From an uncultured Bacteroidia bacterium (lineage in GTDB: Bacteria; Bacteroidota; Bacteroidia; Bacteroidales; F082), in the NCBI GenBank assembly GCA_913009755.1, contig CAJVWU010000034.1:1-40558 (forward strand): a stretch of DNA of 40,558 nucleotides. The letters are read 5' to 3'. Positions 1-7,557 of the stretch are shown here, one piece after another. The notes under the pieces are model-generated. The model was not told the DNA's origin. It was given only the letters and a program-made list of their open reading frames with translations, and did not search any database. How positions within the stretch are numbered: the stretch's first letter is position 1; every line of letters begins with the position of its first letter. The translations under genes were made by a program, and so were the position numbers.

Positions 1-26
1 TCTTATTGCTATATTGTTTTTTTTTT

Positions 27-84
27 AATGATACGGCGACCACCGAGATCTACACTCTTTCCCTACACGACGCTCTTCCGATCT
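27..84 (+). other. Illumina P5/TruSeq universal adapter (library contamination)
   Basis: The 58 bases match the complete TruSeq universal (P5) adapter as I know it. They begin AATGATACGGCGACCACCGA and end ACACGACGCTCTTCCGATCT with no mismatch that I can see. This is synthetic library sequence, not genomic DNA. The 26 bases before it (T-rich, including a run of ten T) therefore have no assured physical link to what follows, and the contig end should have been trimmed here. Confidence 0.98.
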
Positions 85-90
85 GAAGGC

Positions 91-112
91 AAAAAACCGC
101 TCAAAACGAGCG
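91..112 (-). terminator. Rho-independent terminator after the response regulator
   Basis: Read on the minus strand, CGCTC (112-108) pairs with GAGCG (102-98) across a five-base loop. One G and a run of six T follow. It lies about 45 bases past the stop codon of the response regulator and points the right way to end that transcript. Confidence 0.6.
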
Positions 113-155
113 ATTTTCTGCTTGGTAATTCTAAAATTATAGGTACTGTTTTGGG

Positions 156-581
156 CTAGCTAGCCAGTAATTCCTTTATCTTGTTAACCACATCCATGGG
201 CGTCAGCTGGCTCTTTACTATATAATCTTTGGCACCCAGGGCTTTAGCACGTTTCAAGTGATCTTCTTGGGCAAGGTTACTCATAACCACCACACTAGTA
301 GAGTTTATAGCATCATCATCCCTAATCTTCTCTAGCACTCCGAAACCATCCATTTCCGGCATAATAATATCAAGAAGCACCAGATCAGGTGAAAAGCTCT
401 TAATCTTCTCCATGCCGATTACACCATTTTCAGCCACTTCAACCGTATACCCTTCCAGGCTAAGTTTGGTCTGATACATCTTGGCTATAAATCTATCATC
501 TTCTATAATAAGAATTTTTTCCTTTTGACCCTTTAATTCTTGGGTTGACTCTTTTAAATCTTTTTTTGTTTCTTCCGCCAT
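156..581 (-). CDS. Single-domain response regulator (CheY-like receiver)
   Basis: The 141-residue protein is a lone receiver domain with no output domain. The acidic pair is in LIIEDD (about residues 24-29), the phospho-acceptor Asp lies in LVLLDIIMPEMDG (about 68-80), a Ser/Thr switch follows in VVVMSNLAQED, and the conserved Lys is in KDYIVKSQL near the C-terminus. The first ~20 residues are a charged Lys/Glu-rich lead. A strong Shine-Dalgarno sequence (AGGAGG on the minus strand, 594-599) sits about a dozen bases before the ATG, unlike the genes right of 2.4 kb. It probably relays phosphorylation from a histidine kinase outside the window. Short receiver-only proteins of this style are frequent in Patescibacteria. 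The partner and output cannot be told from sequence. Confidence 0.9.
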   Translation of the reverse strand: MAEETKKDLKESTQELKGQKEKILIIEDDRFIAKMYQTKLSLEGYTVEVAENGVIGMEKIKSFSPDLVLLDIIMPEMDGFGVLEKIRDDDAINSTSVVVMSNLAQEDHLKRAKALGAKDYIVKSQLTPMDVVNKIKELLAS

Positions 582-806
582 TTGTTTTTGACCCTCCTAG
601 AACTTAGACACTAAACCTATATTAACACAAATAATATTTTGTAAACAAGGATAATTTTAAAATTTTCTTTATTATAACATAAATGTATTACTTTTAAATC
701 GAGGGTTGATGACACAAGCTTGAGCAACAGCAAAAAGTTGTGTTACCCCCCCATTTTTATTGCTCCACAATACCGGGGTATTAAAATACAAACCTAGTAC
801 AGCTTC
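582..806. other. Intergenic region between nrnA-like gene and response regulator
   Basis: This AT-rich stretch of about 225 bases holds the Shine-Dalgarno of the response regulator at its left edge. I see no further gene. A promoter for the response regulator is likely here but I could not pin one down. Confidence 0.4.
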
Positions 807-1784
807 TTATACCACCTTCACCTGTCCAGTTTCTTCCACTATTCTCCCTTCTATACTAAACCCGCTGGCCTTCACATGCCCGCCACCGCCAAAGTAAGAT
901 GCGAGCTTCTGAACATCTACATACTCATCACGAGTTCGAAGAGATACCTTGAGAACCCCATTCTCTCTTTCGGTAATGAAAATAATAATCTTTATATCTT
1001 CCATTACATTCAAAAGATTAACTATCTCAGAATATGATTCCCCCTCCATCCCAAACTTTTTTGCATCTTCAAGTGTAAAGTAGCTTGTGACTGTTTTGTA
1101 CCTTTTATTATAAACAAGCCTTTCAAGCACCAATCCATACATTTTTAATACATTGAGCTCTTTTTTTGAATTAACCGTATTATCAACTACGGACTTGAAT
1201 CTTGCTCCTTTTGACATAAGGTATGCTGCCGACTCTAAAGATTTTTGTGTTGTATTCTGGTGCTGAAAACTACTCGTATCACTCTCTATGCCAGTCAGTA
1301 AGAATGTGGCTATATCTTTCTTCACTTTCACGTTAAGCTTTTTAATAATACTTAACACCATTTCACTGGTCGAACTATTCTTTGAATCCTGCCAGGAGTA
1401 ATCGGCAAATTCATTAAGATTTCCAGGTAGATGATGGTCTATCTGATATATGGGCGTGCTTTTTTCTTTGTATTCCCTTAAAAAATTCTCACCTGATACT
1501 CTATCAACCTGTGAAGAATCAAAAACAAGAGCAACATCAACATCTCTAATTTCTTTTTCTGCATAAATATTGTCGTAGTTTTTTAAAAAATCAAGATTAT
1601 AGGAAACCTTATCATCCAAAAAAACATACACTTGCTGTCCAATGCTCTCAAGGGCAAGTTTCATTCCATACACACTTCCCAGGCAGTCGCCATCAGGCAG
1701 AATATGACCAAAGATAGCTACACTTTTTGCTTCTTGTAGGGCTTGCGCGATCTCTTTTTCATTAACTTTTTTTGCTTTGTCCAT
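807..1784 (-). CDS. DHH/DHHA1 phosphoesterase, NrnA-like
   Basis: The 325-residue protein has the NrnA layout. The N-terminal DHH domain carries FGHILPDGDCLGS (about residues 25-37, motif I with the metal-binding His and Asp pair), VALVFDSSQ (motif II) and IDHHLPG (the DHH motif, near residue 116). The C-terminal DHHA1 domain carries the substrate-binding GGGGHVKASGF near residue 300. NrnA-type enzymes hydrolyse short oligoribonucleotides (nanoRNA) and often 3'-phosphoadenosine 5'-phosphate, using Mn2+. It starts inside the end of rbfA (23-base overlap), so the two are probably translationally coupled. The order infB-rbfA-nrnA is a classic bacterial cluster. It is distinct from the DHH-like domain of the CRISPR effector at 4488-7166, and the two belong to different genomes. 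Confidence 0.88.
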   Translation of the reverse strand: MDKAKKVNEKEIAQALQEAKSVAIFGHILPDGDCLGSVYGMKLALESIGQQVYVFLDDKVSYNLDFLKNYDNIYAEKEIRDVDVALVFDSSQVDRVSGENFLREYKEKSTPIYQIDHHLPGNLNEFADYSWQDSKNSSTSEMVLSIIKKLNVKVKKDIATFLLTGIESDTSSFQHQNTTQKSLESAAYLMSKGARFKSVVDNTVNSKKELNVLKMYGLVLERLVYNKRYKTVTSYFTLEDAKKFGMEGESYSEIVNLLNVMEDIKIIIFITERENGVLKVSLRTRDEYVDVQKLASYFGGGGHVKASGFSIEGRIVEETGQVKVV

Positions 1785-2094
1785 TTCTTAAAAGTTTTTC
1801 TATTTTTTCTGCATACTCTCCAGAGTGATCAATCTTAAAAGATAAAACCGGGACATACTTTGCTATGATTACCTTGTTTACTGTTTGCTGAATTTCATGC
1901 CTTTCTCTTTCTAGAACAGATAAGGCATCTTCTTCCTCGCCACCAAGAATACCGATCCAAACACAAGCATGCTTCATATCTCGGCTTGTTTCAACTGTCT
2001 TGACAGTAATAAGCCCCTCGATATCTATCTTCCCCAGAGCCCCCGCTACTTCACGGCCTATAAGTTCGTTTACTTTTCTAATTCGTTCAGACAT
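1762..2094 (-). CDS. rbfA: Ribosome-binding factor A
   Basis: RbfA binds the 30S subunit and aids late 16S rRNA 5'-end maturation. The protein begins MSERIRKVNELIGREVAG, typical of RbfA N-termini, and is a small KH-fold-like protein with the usual ITVKTVETSRDMKHACVWI strand region and a C-terminal LSFKIDHSGEYAEKIEKLL segment (family form: F.D.S...A..I..LL). I chose the ATG at 2094 rather than the in-frame upstream one at 2109, because GGAG lies seven bases ahead of it and the family N-terminus starts there. It lies 92 bases after the infB stop and overlaps the nrnA-like gene downstream. About 110 residues is normal for the family. Confidence 0.9.
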   Translation of the reverse strand: MSERIRKVNELIGREVAGALGKIDIEGLITVKTVETSRDMKHACVWIGILGGEEEDALSVLERERHEIQQTVNKVIIAKYVPVLSFKIDHSGEYAEKIEKLLRNGQSKKS

Positions 2095-2186
2095 AATAGT
2101 GCTCCACACAAAAAAACTTAATAACCAAACAACAGAAAAACATTATTATAAATTTTCGCTTTTAGTTTATTAGGCATCGCTACTTC

Positions 2187-2330
2187 TTAAAGTGTTCTTT
2201 TAATTTGTTCTGTTTTAAATGCCTCCACCATATCGCCCTCTTCTATATCAATCTCTTTGTTAAGACTTATACCACACTGAGAGCCTACTTGGGCTTCCTT
2301 TACTTCATCTTTTTCTCTTTTGAAAAGAAT
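2187..2330 (-). CDS. infB: Translation initiation factor IF-2, C-terminal fragment only
   Basis: The last ~43 residues of the open frame match the extreme C-terminus of IF-2. REKDEVKEAQVGSQCGI corresponds to the family pattern SLKR.KDDVKEV..G.ECGI, followed by DIEEGDMVEAF and a terminal KRTL. Its position immediately before rbfA is where infB normally ends. Everything upstream of about 2330 in the same frame is not IF-2 but Cas10 (see the neighbouring entry), so more than 90% of infB is missing. The frame is continuous across the boundary by chance. The left boundary is the true stop; the right boundary is approximate. Confidence 0.85.
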   Translation of the reverse strand: MLFKREKDEVKEAQVGSQCGISLNKEIDIEEGDMVEAFKTEQIKRTL

Positions 2331-2360
2331 GTTAACATGATGATTAAATGTTACTTTGTT
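2310..2360. other. Chimeric join between two genomes
   Basis: Within one continuous 252-codon frame the protein changes from Cas10/Cmr2 (up to about residue 200, ending with the FPSTIEIANAEF stretch) to the IF-2 C-terminus (from about residue 205-210). Left of the boundary, gene order (infB-rbfA-nrnA), Shine-Dalgarno use and gene content differ from everything on the right. No domain architecture joins Cas10 to IF-2. I infer an assembly or library chimera; the adapter at 27-84 shows the left fragment already carries an artefact. The exact base cannot be fixed by eye. Confidence 0.8.
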
Positions 2361-2945
2361 TACTTCTTTAAATTCCGCGTTGGCAATTTCTATAGTTGAG
2401 GGAAAACGTTTGTTTTCCTTGTCAAATTCTTTGGTAATTAGAAAGTTATAATATTTCTTTTCAAGAAAATCATTAAGAAAATCATTTTCGGGATGACGCA
2501 ATACCGGCTGTTTTAATTCGGCAGTATCTAAAAGCGGGGTAACCGCAACAATAACATTGGCCTTTTCCGGCAGGTCTATTTCAATAAAATTGATGCATAG
2601 AAACTCTTTAAAATACCGGACAACATCATTTTGGTTTTTGCTAATGTCTTTAGCAACCTTTTGGGCAAATTCTTCTTTTACCTGCTTAATAATATTTTGC
2701 AGGTTTGAAACCTCCCCCTTTACGATTAATCTGTCAGGGAATAACCCGACATTATTAGTCGCGGTCAAATCATCAGGTTCATGTTGGGGTAATATCACAT
2801 AACCCCCTTTTTTTAACTTTGCTTTTTTAATAATCTCTTTCATAAGATAAGAGAACAAATAGCTGGCAGCCCATAGGGCTTTGGTGCTTTTAACACTTTG
2901 CAGCGTTTTATGTAATGGACCTATGGTAAGGGCGGTGTATTTCAT
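2331..2945 (-). CDS. cas10: CRISPR type III-B Cas10/Cmr2, N-terminal fragment
   Basis: Cas10 is the large subunit of type III effector complexes and carries the palm-domain cyclase. The first ~200 residues match the Cmr2 N-terminal region: an initial strand ending ALTIGP, then a helix with KSTKALWAASYLFSYLMKE (family form: ..R.T.DLW.GS..LS.L), an ILPQ segment and an NRF-like LFPDRLI strand. FPSTIEIANAEF, as in Bacteroidota Cmr2 proteins, lies near residue 180. There is no HD nuclease domain before it, since the Cmr2 domain starts at residue 1. In B. fragilis an HD-less Cmr2 makes SAM-AMP. The palm motif (GGDD) and all later parts are missing because the contig is chimeric from ~2330. The ATG lies five bases after the stop of the Cmr1-like gene, so the two are co-transcribed. 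Confidence 0.75.
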
Positions 2946-2950
2946 TAATC

Positions 2951-4495
2951 TTACTTGTTATAAAACTTATTTAATTGAGTATATATATCTAACAAATACC
3001 TTGATTCTTGAGAGTTACTATTATTTACGTATTCTTTAAAACTCTCATCAAAGCTTTTACTATCTTGTAAGATATAATCTGTGGCACATGATTTTAAGTA
3101 ATTGTTTATCTTAAAAGTATCTGGAATCCTCAATTCGATACTTTTGTGGTTGTTATTACTATTTATCATAAATGGTTCATTTAATATTTGTTCTACACTT
3201 TCATTTGTAAGGATAAAGATTTGATATATATCTTCATAAATTTGAATGGGTTTAAACGTAATTGGAGACTTGAATCGCTCAACCTTTACTTTGTTATCTA
3301 CTTTTGCTACCCCTTCTTTTGTAATCGTATCATCATTATAGTACTTCCATTGTTGCAATGACGAAAGCCCTAATAAATCTCTAAAAAGCAATTTGTCTTT
3401 TTTATGATTCCCAGATGGTATATACTTTAGGGTTTCTGCACTTTCGTCACGATTTGCCAATACTTTTTTATATTTGTCATTTCCCAAATAAAAAGACTCC
3501 CTCATTGTTCTCTTGTCCCACTGCTGGGATGGATTAAGCGACTTTGCATATTGAAACATGAAAGACTTAAAATATAATTTATTGGGCAAATTTATTCCAC
3601 TCCTAAGAGTTTTATAATACAATTCTATTCTATAAAATAAATTATGTTGTTTAAACAAGAACGGGATATCATCATTTTTATATTTTTTACTATTTAATAA
3701 AGATTCAAAATCTTTATTTAGTTTAGCTTTAAATTTGGATAGTCTTGTTGGTAATCCAATATCATTATTTCTATAGTATAACTCATCATCCTTTGTCAAT
3801 GTTGATAAATTAACTTCAAAACTTGGGTATTTTTTTACGTATTCTTGCTTTAAATCAATTTTTTTCTCATTTAATTCAATCAATCCAAAACTTCCAAATC
3901 CCTTATTTTGTCTGGCTCCAAAATTGTTCTCAAAAAAGAAATCTTGAAAATGCTTGATTATTTCCAACTTAAGTTCTGTGTTGAAACAAACTACCATTCC
4001 GACAATATGTTCATTGCTGAACCTAAAATTTTTAGGTTTTTTATACTCACCTTTCTTCTTCATATTTCCAAAATAATTTGGAAATTGATTATCCCAAACT
4101 AACTCATAATTTATTAATCGTCCATTCTCTTTAATCCACTTCTTTCGCGGAAATCCTAAAACAAATTCTTTGCTATTGCTTTTTACTTTCACTTTATAAT
4201 CGAAAGCCAAATATTGTTTTTTCAGGTACTCTTTTTTTTTCTCCTTTTTCTCATTGGTTACCCTTATATCTTTATCAATTCTTTGCAATTCATTTTCAAT
4301 GCTTTTTATATCGCCGATCAAAAACTTCTTATATTTCTCAAAATTCAATATTCCCCCAAAAGCCTTTTTAATCAAAAACTTATCCAGCTTAGGCTTTAGC
4401 TCGCTTGCCCGCAGCGTTGCGCCTTTCTGGTCATGTTGAAAATGGATGATGGGCGTGTGCTGTTTAAGCTGAAAATTTAGTTTGTATTTACTCAT
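2951..4495 (-). CDS. cmr1: Cmr1-like RAMP protein (type III-B effector subunit)
   Basis: The 514-residue protein starts MSKYKLNFQLKQHTPIIHFQ, followed by GATLRASELKPKLDKFL. This N-terminus recurs in Cmr1/RAMP proteins of Bacteroidota type III-B loci. A glycine-rich stretch, NFGARQNKGFGSFG (about residue 193-206), resembles the RAMP G-rich loop. In Cmr complexes Cmr1 caps the end of the backbone and helps bind target RNA. I chose the ATG at 4495, not the frame start at 4621, because homology begins there and it overlaps the end of the CorA-fusion gene by eight bases (ATGAGTAA). The DNA is visibly more AT-rich than the genes right of 8 kb. The order effector-cmr1-cas10 is the expected start of a Cmr operon; cmr3-6 lie beyond the join. 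Cmr1 identity rests on memory of the N-terminal pattern and operon position. Confidence 0.72.
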   Translation of the reverse strand: MSKYKLNFQLKQHTPIIHFQHDQKGATLRASELKPKLDKFLIKKAFGGILNFEKYKKFLIGDIKSIENELQRIDKDIRVTNEKKEKKKEYLKKQYLAFDYKVKVKSNSKEFVLGFPRKKWIKENGRLINYELVWDNQFPNYFGNMKKKGEYKKPKNFRFSNEHIVGMVVCFNTELKLEIIKHFQDFFFENNFGARQNKGFGSFGLIELNEKKIDLKQEYVKKYPSFEVNLSTLTKDDELYYRNNDIGLPTRLSKFKAKLNKDFESLLNSKKYKNDDIPFLFKQHNLFYRIELYYKTLRSGINLPNKLYFKSFMFQYAKSLNPSQQWDKRTMRESFYLGNDKYKKVLANRDESAETLKYIPSGNHKKDKLLFRDLLGLSSLQQWKYYNDDTITKEGVAKVDNKVKVERFKSPITFKPIQIYEDIYQIFILTNESVEQILNEPFMINSNNNHKSIELRIPDTFKINNYLKSCATDYILQDSKSFDESFKEYVNNSNSQESRYLLDIYTQLNKFYNK

Positions 4496-7166
4496 GGTTT
4501 CCCGGATTTTTTTTGTTTGATTTGTCATCTGAGTGTGTATTATGCAATATATATCTTTTGAATAACCTATAACCGATACAGGATAGAAAGAAATTTGATT
4601 TATCATTCGTGCTGGCATCATGCAATATAAATTTCATGATAAACCAATAGCCTATGCAGGATAAAATGTATATAAAGACTACGCTGATCCAAAACGGCCA
4701 TACAAAGCTGGTGCTGAACAAAAATTTTGGGATGTCCACCAGATCAGGCATAGGTTTCATGGTGAATAAACCAATTATCAGGGTAGGGACTAAAAACGCA
4801 ACGATAATTTTAGACAGTTTGTCTGCTCGTATGGTTAGTTTTTTCATCTCTTCCTGTTCCGTTATATCATGCACCATCGATGCAAACCGGTTGATCTCAT
4901 CAATTTCGTAATCAAGACCTTTTACTTCTTGTGGTATTCGCATTGCGCTCTGTATCATATCATACATCTCAATGCCCTGCTCTTGTGCTGTTATTTCCCT
5001 GAAGTAAATTTTATTAACGAAAAGCAGGTAATGTTTATACAAACTTTCAATTCTGTTAGATACAACTTCGTTTTTATGGTCTTCTTTATCCTTTTTATCC
5101 TTATTGTCTTTGCTGATTAAATCCGCCACAGCAGTAACTTCACTGGAAAAGCTCAAGATAGTAGCGCGCTGCAACAAACAGAGCTCGGCCATTTTATAGT
5201 ACATACTCTGTAAATGGCGTACTAAAAAGGATGGTGTATCAGAAAAGTCAGAAGTCAGCATTACCAAACTATATCGCGACATGCCATAAAGTGTTTTCCA
5301 CTCTACCCAACGCGAATAAGTTTGGTTTTTGAGTAGTTCCTGTTTTTGGAACTTATTGGTGTGCGTGGATGAGGTGTCAACATAGATGTATTTATACCAC
5401 CAGTCGCTGGTTTCATAAGAATAATAGGTTTTTGTGTTCCGGTTATCATAAATATTATGCCCGTCAATAGTTAAATCCGTGCACTCAGCCACCTTGTTCA
5501 TTTCTTCTGCCAATTGGCGGTTGCCGTACCAACTTACAACAAACATTCTGTCGTCCAATACCGGGCGCAAATAAACTTTAAAGCCGGTATTTTGTTGTGG
5601 TTGTGTATCTTCTATTTCATCAGCTATTTTTTCATGAGTTATAAAGAAATTATCGATGGAAAAAAGGCCATCAATAAACCGGGGTAAAACAAAGGGGCCG
5701 TGTTTAAAAGTTTCTTTATTAAGATACTTGTTGAAATCTTCGAAAAGTTTATCCTTCTCATCAGGCATTTCCTTTTGTCCAATCCATATAGCATCCGGTA
5801 TTTCATAATTTTTTGTGGAATATAGCAGCTGCTTCTCATTAGTTTCATCTTTATTGCCGGAATATATTGAGTCGGGTTTCAGGTCAAAAAACGGGACGAA
5901 CAACCTTCTTCCGAATTTATTGATTTTGAGGATGTCATCCTTTCCGGAATAGGAATGGTTGCGCAGGTGAAAAGAGAGAACACCCGTACCCGTGCTATAC
6001 ATATTCAATACAATACTGTCTATTTCAAGATGATATACATTGCCATTCCCTTTCAGTTTAATATTGTAGAAACGCTTGCCCTTTTCGGGTAGTTGATATT
6101 CAAAGTGGTTTATTAGTTGCTTATTTTTTTTTGTTTTTTTAATTTTGAGGTCATCTCCAAGGTCGTAAAGTATCTCTCTTACATATTCATAAAAATAGTT
6201 GTACTCGTTATAATGGTCGAAATGGTCAAGTTCGAAAAATCTTTGACACCAGTTATTGTCATTCCGTAAACTCTTTCTGAATTTTTCCAGACTAAAATCT
6301 TCTTTCAAAGAAGAATTATCACCTGAATTCCAGTTTTTCCATCTAAAAGGGAACAGAAAAATATGGTAGCTGTATAATTTTTCGACATGGGTATTTTTCA
6401 TAATCTTTAGAATTGTTTCTTTTTCTTTCAATATTTCCTCCTTTGACCAGAATCCTTTCGCCAATCCGAAAAAACCGTTGTCATTGTTTCCGCCGTAATA
6501 AGCTTTAGCATTTTTAATCTGGCCTTTATAGTTTGAAATCAGTAAGTCGGGAACATATCCGTAATAACTTAGTGAAGTATCATTATAAACAATAAGTTGA
6601 TTGGCTTTTCCATACATCAGGTCGGTGATGGGACTGAACTTATTTGTCAATGATTTTATTATCGCTACGCCATCAATCACTTCTTTGTGTTTTTTAACAG
6701 ATTCCTCTGCTTTTTTTTCATCTTCATCAGTAACTCCCTGTGCCTCTTTATCCGCCTTACGAATCATTTTTATCTCTTCTTCGGTAGCACACATTTGATT
6801 CAAACCCGGTATATATGCTTTGTCGTTGGCCGCAACCAACTCTTGCCAATGGTTGAGTTTTACTTCTACCAGTTTGGCAACCTGCTCAATGGAAGAGGGT
6901 TTGTTTGAATTAAAATTGTGATGATCAATATCGATTCTACCTGCAGGCATATCCTGCTTTCCGGAAAGCTCAATACCAACAAAAGTTTTGTCTTTGTTTT
7001 CCGGTTTTGCCATTTCTGCGGAATAATCTTCCCAGGTGGCATTGTTCCAAAAAAGATTATGGTCCACAAATTCCTGTTTGTTTTGAATTAACAGCTCCTT
7101 AATTTCAAGCATTTCCAAGTCATGGCCGCCGAGTAAAAAAAGGTAATTCATTGAAGGGTTTTTCAT
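4488..7166 (-). CDS. DHH (NrN-like) phosphodiesterase-CorA membrane effector fusion of a type III-B CRISPR system
   Basis: The N-terminal part (~1-250) is a divergent DHH-family domain: FLLGGHDLEMLEI (residues 9-21), IDIDHHN with the DHH triad at 81-83, SIEQVAKLV after it, and a glycine-rich YYGGNNDNGFFG at 223-234 resembling a DHHA1 substrate loop. The long middle (~330-780) is CorA-like soluble domain with a helical run into the membrane. Two membrane segments end it (~786-806 and ~815-838), where CorA has its pore. The canonical GMN signature is absent; the loop reads GLFTMKPMPD. Known biology: CorA proteins beside Bacteroidota Cmr loci are opened by SAM-AMP made by Cas10, and NrN-type DHH enzymes cleave SAM-AMP. 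I infer one protein that both responds to and removes the signal. Start could be M1 or M6 (7151). It is first gene of the cmr operon. Confidence 0.78.
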   Translation of the reverse strand: MKNPSMNYLFLLGGHDLEMLEIKELLIQNKQEFVDHNLFWNNATWEDYSAEMAKPENKDKTFVGIELSGKQDMPAGRIDIDHHNFNSNKPSSIEQVAKLVEVKLNHWQELVAANDKAYIPGLNQMCATEEEIKMIRKADKEAQGVTDEDEKKAEESVKKHKEVIDGVAIIKSLTNKFSPITDLMYGKANQLIVYNDTSLSYYGYVPDLLISNYKGQIKNAKAYYGGNNDNGFFGLAKGFWSKEEILKEKETILKIMKNTHVEKLYSYHIFLFPFRWKNWNSGDNSSLKEDFSLEKFRKSLRNDNNWCQRFFELDHFDHYNEYNYFYEYVREILYDLGDDLKIKKTKKNKQLINHFEYQLPEKGKRFYNIKLKGNGNVYHLEIDSIVLNMYSTGTGVLSFHLRNHSYSGKDDILKINKFGRRLFVPFFDLKPDSIYSGNKDETNEKQLLYSTKNYEIPDAIWIGQKEMPDEKDKLFEDFNKYLNKETFKHGPFVLPRFIDGLFSIDNFFITHEKIADEIEDTQPQQNTGFKVYLRPVLDDRMFVVSWYGNRQLAEEMNKVAECTDLTIDGHNIYDNRNTKTYYSYETSDWWYKYIYVDTSSTHTNKFQKQELLKNQTYSRWVEWKTLYGMSRYSLVMLTSDFSDTPSFLVRHLQSMYYKMAELCLLQRATILSFSSEVTAVADLISKDNKDKKDKEDHKNEVVSNRIESLYKHYLLFVNKIYFREITAQEQGIEMYDMIQSAMRIPQEVKGLDYEIDEINRFASMVHDITEQEEMKKLTIRADKLSKIIVAFLVPTLIIGLFTMKPMPDLVDIPKFLFSTSFVWPFWISVVFIYILSCIGYWFIMKFILHDASTNDKSNFFLSCIGYRLFKRYILHNTHSDDKSNKKNPGNHE
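4509..4664 (-). repeat. 78-bp tandem duplication inside the CorA-fusion tail
   Basis: Residues 835-860 and 861-886 are two copies of a 26-residue unit. Both begin LSCIGY and end in a DKSN stretch (LSCIGYWF..FILHD...NDKSNFF, then LSCIGYRL..YILHN...DDKSNKK). In DNA the copies are 4587-4664 and 4509-4586, in phase and diverged by several substitutions. The first copy lies at the end of the second membrane helix, so the duplication lengthens the cytoplasmic tail of the channel. Confidence 0.8.
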
Positions 7167-7206
7167 ATTCGTATAATTAGTAATGCTGTATTCTTTATTG
7201 ATAATA

Positions 7207-7214
7207 CAAAAGTA
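7207..7214 (-). promoter_or_regulatory. Likely Bacteroidota -7 promoter element for the CRISPR operon
   Basis: On the minus strand the octamer is TACTTTTG, a perfect TAnnTTTG element, about 40 bases before the ATG of the DHH-CorA fusion. I see no good TTTG -33 partner at the usual distance, so the call rests on one half-site and on position. Confidence 0.4.
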
Positions 7215-7557
7215 TTTTTATACATCAATCATTTCTAACTTCTGACAATTAGATTTGCCAACAGTTTATTCCCGGAAAATATGTTTTGGAATATCAGGTA
7301 GATTGATTCGTACAAACGCCCATTTAAAGAATTAATATCACCTCGTAAATAATCAAAATACAAAAAATATATCCAAAAAGCCTATCGAACTTCCAATGTG
7401 CTCAAACCCACACAAAGCAATCCGGAGCTGTTTATGTCATTTTGCCACAGCAAAAAATAAGTAGTAAAAGTATGCCTGAGATGTTAATTTATGAGATAAT
7501 TACAGGATCAGGCATCTGAATACAAATGTATAAAAAACTAAAGAAGTCCTCTGCTAT
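7215..7557. other. Intergenic stretch with no recognised gene
   Basis: This AT-rich DNA lies between the CRISPR operon promoter and the IS1595 relic. I find no coding similarity, no direct-repeat array and no tRNA. A CRISPR leader or array is not present here. Confidence 0.5.

Noticed and set aside
807-1784. NrnA-like gene as the standalone signal-degrading enzyme of the CRISPR operon
   Set aside because: It lies left of the chimeric join, in the infB-rbfA cluster of another genome, and has the standard NrnA architecture, so it is housekeeping.
2187-2945. One continuous 252-codon gene
   Set aside because: Its two halves belong to Cas10 and to IF-2, which never occur together, and gene neighbours on each side match the respective half.
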